Source: JBMYZL01 sp965661765
Lineage (GTDB): Bacteria; Bacteroidota; Bacteroidia; Flavobacteriales_D; Sanyastnellaceae
Reading direction: 5' to 3'
Length of the DNA: 64,000 bases
Assembly: GCA_965661765.1 (NCBI GenBank)
Contig: CBFIFE010000006.1
Span: 1 to 64,000, forward strand
Of this stretch, positions 59,236 to 64,000 are shown piece after piece. The position numbers were made by a program, and so were the translations under genes. Numbering within the stretch: the first letter of the stretch is position 1; every line of letters begins with the position of its first letter. The notes beneath the pieces are model-generated. The model was not told the DNA's origin. It worked only from the letters and a program-made list of their open reading frames with translations, and did no database searches.

Positions 59236-60053
59236 TCGCCCCAAATGCTTCGTTCTGACAACTCGACAGCCTCGCCGAAAAAGCGACGCGCCCCCGCAGC
59301 GAACGCAGGGGTCAAATCCGAGACGAAAAAGGCACGGACACTCTCCTGATCTTCAGGCAGCGTGGCCTTTGCAGCACCCAAAGCGCCAGAGACAGCCCGT
59401 GCCACCAGGGCCGGGGAATCGAGCAGGCGGGTATCGGGACTGAGGTAGGCTTGGATTTGGTCTGCAATCAGCGGATAGTGTGTGCAGCCCAGCACGAAGA
59501 CGTCCACATCCGCAAAGTAACCGTCACCGAGGTACGCGGCCAAAAGGGCCTCGCTGACTTGGCCTTCGGCGAAGCCTTCCTCGATGGCTGAGGCCAACAA
59601 TGGCGTCGCCCGCGACTTCACGTGTGCCCCCACCGCCTTCAGCGCTTGTTGATACACACCGGAGTCAATCGTGGCGCGCGTCCCGATGACACCGACCCGG
59701 ATGGGGCGTTCCGGAAAGCGCTTTTGCGCTTGCTCCACTTCAAGAACCACAGGGGAAATGACATCGATCACTGGCACTGCTGGGCCGACCGCGTCTTGCA
59801 CGGACGCCAGGGCGTTGCTCGACGCTGAATTGCAAGCCACCACGATGATGGCACTGCCCCAGTCCAGCAAGTGGTGCGAGATGCGAGAGGCGTAATGGCG
59901 AATCAATTGCGGCGATTTTTCACCGTAAGGAAGGTGGGCGGTGTCGCCAAAATAGACGAACGAAAAACCGGGAAGGGTGTCCTCAATGGCGCGCGCCACT
60001 GTCAGTCCACCAATCCCGGAATCGAAGATGCCAATCTTCAAAAGCGCAGCCAT
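59211..60053 (-). CDS. murI: Glutamate racemase
   Basis: A 280-residue enzyme supplying D-glutamate for peptidoglycan. Active site cysteines are Cys74 in VACNSAS and Cys190 in LGCTHYPL; the start is IGIFDSGIGGLTVARAI. The final 40 residues contain the expected closing helix. It is the last gene of a minus-strand uppS-bamA-skp-skp-murI group, a typical Bacteroidota order. Its 3' end overlaps the gamma carbonic anhydrase gene by 25 bp (convergent). Confidence 0.96.
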   Translation of the reverse strand: MAALLKIGIFDSGIGGLTVARAIEDTLPGFSFVYFGDTAHLPYGEKSPQLIRHYASRISHHLLDWGSAIIVVACNSASSNALASVQDAVGPAVPVIDVISPVVLEVEQAQKRFPERPIRVGVIGTRATIDSGVYQQALKAVGAHVKSRATPLLASAIEEGFAEGQVSEALLAAYLGDGYFADVDVFVLGCTHYPLIADQIQAYLSPDTRLLDSPALVARAVSGALGAAKATLPEDQESVRAFFVSDLTPAFAAGARRFFGEAVELSERSIWGDQDRNPSA

Positions 60054-60086
60054 CAGGGCGTCAATCGTTCAACCAATCGGTCGACC

Positions 60087-60593
60087 TCACATGCCCAACT
60101 TTGCACGAACGAGACCTGCTACATCATCCCCCCCATTGTACAAAGTGGCACCTGTGCTGGCATCAAAAATGTAGGTATAGCCGTTCTCCGCACCCACCTC
60201 ATCGATGGCCTTCTGAACGCGCTCAATCATTGGGGTCAGCAATTCCTGCTCAAGAATCTGCAACTCTTGTTGAACCGTACCCCCGAACTCTTGCAATCCC
60301 TGGTCCAGCGCCTGCAACTCGCGTTCCTTTTGTTGGCGAATCGCATCCGGCCAAGTCTCAGCTTTCTGCTGATAATCCGCAAATTTTGTTTGCAACTCCT
60401 GTTGCATGCGTGCCATCTCCTGCTCGTATTCAGCCGCCTGCGCCTCAATCTGGGCTTGGGCATTTTCCCGCTCAGGCAAGTTCAACAGAATTTCCTGTGC
60501 GTTGACGTGACCGAATTTTTGGGCCGCCAAATCTGATGTGAAACCGGCAAAAATGCCTGTCATCACCGCGCCTGCAATCAACAATTGTTTCAT
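60087..60593 (-). CDS. OmpH/Skp-family periplasmic chaperone (short copy)
   Basis: A 168-residue exported protein: a signal peptide (to about 24, DLAAQ) followed by KFGHVNAQEILLNLPE and a long coiled coil (about 45-110) rich in Q, E and A. The end, YTYIFDASTGATLYNGGDDV, is the typical OmpH closing strand. Skp-like chaperones escort outer-membrane proteins to BamA. It lies 33 bp upstream of murI and 55 bp after the second, longer Skp copy. Confidence 0.92.
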   Translation of the reverse strand: MKQLLIAGAVMTGIFAGFTSDLAAQKFGHVNAQEILLNLPERENAQAQIEAQAAEYEQEMARMQQELQTKFADYQQKAETWPDAIRQQKERELQALDQGLQEFGGTVQQELQILEQELLTPMIERVQKAIDEVGAENGYTYIFDASTGATLYNGGDDVAGLVRAKLGM

Positions 60594-60648
60594 TTCCTTC
60601 TATCGTTTCGCGTGCAAAAATACATTGTGTATCCGGGAATCTGAAGAT

Positions 60649-61338
60649 TCATTGCTTGGGGCGTGAGGTCCCAGGGGTCACTGCACCACGCACCGCGTCG
60701 CGGCCTTGGTTGATGCCGCCTTGAACCGCGTCGCGGCCCTTTTGCGCTGCATCCTTGGCCTTGCCGACCAATCCCCCATCGCCCTTCTCCCCTTCTTCAC
60801 TCTCAATGGTTTCACCCGGAACGTAACCGAGTGCTTTGATGAGTTTGTCAGAGACATCGTATTTCGGGTTCGTGTAGAGCATGTTGCTCTGGTTGCTCTT
60901 GTCGAAAATCACCATGTACTGGCTGTTGTTCGCCAAATCCTTGAGTTCCTCAAAAATCTTGTCCTGGATCGGTTGAATCAATTCTTGGCGCTGGCGAAAC
61001 AATTCACCTTCCACGCCGAACTTCTCCTTTTGCAATGCCTTTGCTTCAGCCCGCTTCTCTTCGATTTCATCCTCGCGTTTGGCTCGCATTTCTGGGGTCA
61101 ACAAAATGCGCTCCGCGCGATATGCCGTCTCCAAACGATCGACAGCAGCGAGTTTCTCTTCAATCTCCGCTTGCCAATCGATGGACATTTGGTTCAACTC
61201 CTTCTGCGCATCCGCATACTCCTGCATGTGAAGCAGCACATAATCGGAATCGATGTAGGCAAACTTCTGCGCGTTGACCGTCGCCCCGAGGGTCAGCATC
61301 GCCCCAGCGAACAGAAAAATTCGAGAAAACGTTTTCAT
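60649..61338 (-). CDS. OmpH/Skp-family periplasmic chaperone (long copy with basic tail)
   Basis: A 229-residue OmpH/Skp protein. The signal peptide ends VNA|Q. KFAYIDSDYVLLHM begins the core; the coiled coil runs about 45-140 and the strand YMVIFDKSNQSNMLYTNP closes it. Beyond the usual end it has a C-terminal tail with GRDAVQGGINQGRDAVRGAV repeats, basic and Gly-rich, absent from the shorter paralogue. It is 56 bp from bamA and probably co-transcribed. The ATG at 61338 is preferred over 61359, which is seven codons upstream. Confidence 0.92.
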   Translation of the reverse strand: MKTFSRIFLFAGAMLTLGATVNAQKFAYIDSDYVLLHMQEYADAQKELNQMSIDWQAEIEEKLAAVDRLETAYRAERILLTPEMRAKREDEIEEKRAEAKALQKEKFGVEGELFRQRQELIQPIQDKIFEELKDLANNSQYMVIFDKSNQSNMLYTNPKYDVSDKLIKALGYVPGETIESEEGEKGDGGLVGKAKDAAQKGRDAVQGGINQGRDAVRGAVTPGTSRPKQ

Positions 61339-61394
61339 GAGAGTTGTCGAGGGATTCATCGGATGGGAAATTTACGTCGAGAACTGCGGGTACA

Positions 61395-63935
61395 TCACAG
61401 CTCTCCCATATTCATGCCAATGCTGAAGTGAAACTGGCTGCGTGCCATGTTCGGCTGGGCGGGGATGTCGTCCAATCGCCAACCGTAGTCCAAACCGAGC
61501 AGCCCGAACATCGGCAAGAAAATTCGCATGCCGACGCCTGCCGAACGATAAACCTGAAAGGGGTTGAACTCCCTGGCGTCCGCCCAAGTCTTGCCAGCAT
61601 CGAAAAACCCGAGCATGTAAATGGTCGCACTGGGATTCGTGGAAAGCGGATAACGCAACTCGGCGCCATATTTGGCCACAACCGGTGCACCCGTGTCAGA
61701 TCCAGGCTCGGTCAGGCTCAAATCATCGAATCCTCTGAGGTTGATGATTTCCCGGCCGTCAAGGACGAAACCGCTGAGGAAAACGCCCCCAAGGTAGAAC
61801 CGTTCAAACGGAGACAAGCCCACTGCACGATTGTATTGGCCGATCATGCCGACCCCGGCATGCGTTCGCAACACCAACGTGCGCGGATTTTCGCCAGCCG
61901 ATTGCGTCAACGGCGTGTACCACTCGGCCTTCACCTTCCATTTGTGGTATTCCACCCACTTGAACCGCTCTTGATCGGTCATGGCCTCGTAATCCACATC
62001 CTCGCCTCGGAACATCGAGTAAGGCGGTGTCGCCTTGATGGACAGGTTCACGTTCGAACCCCAGACTGGAAAAATCGGATCCGACACCGAATTTCGCCCG
62101 AGCGAAAAATTCAAGGCCAAATTGTTCGACCGACCATTCGAAAAACTGAAGAAAACCCCGTAATCGTCCAGCAAAAAATGCTGGTAACTCAGGGATGCCT
62201 GCATCACAAACCAGTCATCCGGCTTTTTCAAACGCTGGCCAAGACCCAGCTGGACCCCAGTGATTTCCAAGGACTGGCGAAGCTCGTTGATTTCCCCCTC
62301 GATGCGCTTGGCTTGACCGTTCGTTTGAATGGAGCGCCAAGCGGACAAGGTCAACGAATTGGGCTTTTTCCCGCCCAACCAAGGTTCTGTGAAACTGAGG
62401 TTGTAGCTCTGAAAAAACAGACCATTCGACTGGGCGCGAATGCTCAACCGCTGACCATCCCCCGACGGAATGGGCCTCCAAGCCTCGCCCTTGAAGAAAT
62501 TCCGAGCCGAAAAGTTCGTGAAACTGATGCCCAACGTCCCCACGACGCGTCCGCCCCCCCAGCCGCCGGAAAGCTCGATTTGGTCAGATGGCTTCTCCTC
62601 AACAGTGTACTCAATGTCCACTGTCCCGTCTTCCGGATGTTGAATCGGATTGATCCCAAAAGCCTCCGGGTTGAAGTAATTCAGTTGGTTCAATTCGCGC
62701 TGCGTCCGGATGATGTCCGTTCGACTGAAAAGATCCCCAGGCCGGGTCCGAATTTCTCGGTAAATCACATGATCATTCGTCTTCGTATTGCCCTTCACGA
62801 TGACCCGGCCAATCCGGAACTGCTTGCCTTCCAGCATCCTGATTTCCAGGTCGATGGTGTCGTTCTCAATCCGCGATTCGACAGGAATGGCCTGAAAAGT
62901 CAAGTAACCGTCATCTTGGTACAACGAGCTGAGGTCCATCCCCTTGGGGTCCATGTACACCCGTGTTTCCAAACGCTCGAGATCATAGATATCGCCGGTT
63001 TGAATGCCCAAGATGGAATCCAATTGGCTGCTGCGGTATTTCGTGTTCCCCGTGAAGGTGATTTCGCCGAAATAAAAGGGATTGCCTTCGTGAATCTGCA
63101 AGGCCAAACCAACCTGCCCATCCGCCATCCGATACAACGAATCTTTCACAATCCGCGCGTTCCTGTAGCCTTGTTTGTTGTACAAGGCAATGATTTGGTC
63201 CTTTGACGTTTCAAAGTTCTCCTCCACATACTTGGCAGACTTGAAAATCCGCCACCACCGGGCTTCCTTCGTGTCTTTCATCGCCTTTTTGAGGGTCTTG
63301 ACGTCCAGCTGATTCACCCCTTCCAAAGCAATTTCCCCAACCTTCACCTTGCTGCCTTTGTCAATGTTGATGGTCAAACGCGCTCCGTTGTCAAACGTGG
63401 TGTCCGCGGCTTGCACAATGTCAATGCGCGCATCCCAGAATCCCTTGTCTTCGTAGTAGTCACGCAATCGTTTGGTCGCAGTGGCAATGACGTTCTCATT
63501 GACGATGCGACCGGTCAGCAAGTCGATTTTTGATTTGAGCGTTTCCTGCTCCGAACGGCTCACGCCATTGAAGGCATAACGCGTGAGCCGCGGCAATTCC
63601 GCAACGCGGATGACGAGGTAGACATCCTTGTCCCTGGCTTCGGCCACCTCGATGGAGACATCGCCGAACAAGTGCTGTTCCCACAAGTTGCGGATTGCCC
63701 TTGCCGTCGCCTCACCGGGGATGGCAATTTCGTCACCCACTTGCAAGGCGCTGAACAATTTGATGGCCTGGGGGTCGGTGTACTCTGCGCCGAGCACTGT
63801 GATGCCTGCGATGGTGTACATGTCGCTGGCCAAGCCTTGTGCTCTGGCATTTGAACCGAACGCCAGCAGCACTGAACAAGTCACCACCCACAAAGCGCTT
63901 TCCAGCTGCTGTTTCCAATTCCCAATCCCTCTCAT
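61395..63935 (-). CDS. bamA: Outer-membrane protein assembly factor BamA
   Basis: An 846-residue Omp85 protein that inserts outer-membrane barrels. A signal peptide (to about 33) precedes five POTRA domains (about 35-440) of the form VGEIALEGVNQL, FGEITFTGNTKY, IGRVIVKGNTKT. The barrel starts near 440 (IELSGGWGGGRVVGTLG) and ends ...HFSIGMNMGEL; the closing residue is Leu instead of the usual Phe. The ATG overlaps the uppS stop (ATGA). The gene order supports a full Bam/LPS assembly neighbourhood. Confidence 0.96.
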   Translation of the reverse strand: MRGIGNWKQQLESALWVVTCSVLLAFGSNARAQGLASDMYTIAGITVLGAEYTDPQAIKLFSALQVGDEIAIPGEATARAIRNLWEQHLFGDVSIEVAEARDKDVYLVIRVAELPRLTRYAFNGVSRSEQETLKSKIDLLTGRIVNENVIATATKRLRDYYEDKGFWDARIDIVQAADTTFDNGARLTINIDKGSKVKVGEIALEGVNQLDVKTLKKAMKDTKEARWWRIFKSAKYVEENFETSKDQIIALYNKQGYRNARIVKDSLYRMADGQVGLALQIHEGNPFYFGEITFTGNTKYRSSQLDSILGIQTGDIYDLERLETRVYMDPKGMDLSSLYQDDGYLTFQAIPVESRIENDTIDLEIRMLEGKQFRIGRVIVKGNTKTNDHVIYREIRTRPGDLFSRTDIIRTQRELNQLNYFNPEAFGINPIQHPEDGTVDIEYTVEEKPSDQIELSGGWGGGRVVGTLGISFTNFSARNFFKGEAWRPIPSGDGQRLSIRAQSNGLFFQSYNLSFTEPWLGGKKPNSLTLSAWRSIQTNGQAKRIEGEINELRQSLEITGVQLGLGQRLKKPDDWFVMQASLSYQHFLLDDYGVFFSFSNGRSNNLALNFSLGRNSVSDPIFPVWGSNVNLSIKATPPYSMFRGEDVDYEAMTDQERFKWVEYHKWKVKAEWYTPLTQSAGENPRTLVLRTHAGVGMIGQYNRAVGLSPFERFYLGGVFLSGFVLDGREIINLRGFDDLSLTEPGSDTGAPVVAKYGAELRYPLSTNPSATIYMLGFFDAGKTWADAREFNPFQVYRSAGVGMRIFLPMFGLLGLDYGWRLDDIPAQPNMARSQFHFSIGMNMGEL

Positions 63936-64000
63936 GACGCCTTCGTGGTGGTTGTGTCGGGCTTGACCCCTGTGTGATTTGTGTCCATCAATCCGCCGAA
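63932..64000 (-). CDS. uppS: Undecaprenyl diphosphate synthase, C-terminal end only
   Basis: The last 22 residues of a gene that continues beyond the window. It begins FGGLMDTNHTG and ends TTTTKAS before a TGA that overlaps the bamA start. The FGG corresponds to the conserved RRFGG end of UppS, and uppS commonly precedes bamA in Bacteroidota. The enzyme makes the C55 lipid carrier for wall and O-antigen. The call rests on three residues and position. Confidence 0.62.
   Translation of the reverse strand, partial: FGGLMDTNHTGVKPDTTTTKAS

Overview
The window is chromosomal DNA from a fairly GC-rich member of the Bacteroidota, probably Flavobacteriales-like. The evidence is a type IX secretion tail on the protein at 5876-6862, a gliding-motility-type (CHU_C) tail at 13926-14792, the order uppS-bamA-skp-skp-murI, and promoter-like boxes of the Bacteroidota type (TAnnTTTG, sometimes with an upstream TTTG) in front of many genes. 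No phage, transposase, rRNA, tRNA or CRISPR array was seen. Most genes are housekeeping, packed into short operons with 1-14 bp overlaps.

Layout. 1-5.8 kb: cell-surface sugar genes (membrane glycosyltransferase, sugar C-methyltransferase, GT2, RmlD-like reductase). 5.9-10 kb: secreted proteins, including a deiodinase-like protein and a ten-unit GCTDP repeat protein with a dockerin-like end. 10.2-14.8 kb: small cytochromes, hflX, rbfA, a LolC/E-like permease, a CHU_C protein. 14.8-21.2 kb: dus, CPBP protease, ispD, sod, S41 protease, dCMP deaminase, cobalamin adenosyltransferase, DUF2795. 21.3-28.5 kb: a candidate small RNA, GNAT, cvpA, phosphoglucomutase, rmlD, ABC permease, purH. 28.6-34.1 kb: the elongasome operon mreBCD-mrdA-rodA. 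34.1-37.3 kb: a cysteine synthesis operon (CysM, JAMM protease, CysO-like carrier, MoeB-rhodanese) preceded by a 29-codon leader peptide with nine cysteines and an intrinsic terminator. 37.5-48.1 kb: sucB, sucA, prenyl synthase, rmlA, RND exporter, lpd. 48.4-50.7 kb: a split two-component operon. 50.9-59.2 kb: pabB, tilS, queuosine-precursor transporter, dsbD, gmhA, comM, gamma carbonic anhydrase. 59.2-64 kb: murI, two skp genes, bamA and the end of uppS.

Two things stand out. First, the cysteine operon looks autoregulated by a poly-Cys leader peptide and attenuator, which matches the pathway it precedes. Second, seven intergenic spaces carry blocks of a 9-bp repeat (CCCTAGTC plus A or T) in either orientation, in divergent, convergent and co-directional gaps. 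They touch neighbouring genes closely enough that two genes take their TAG stop codon from the repeat. I do not recognise this repeat family. Many promoter boxes lie only 4-7 bases before the start codon, which suggests widespread leaderless or near-leaderless mRNAs.
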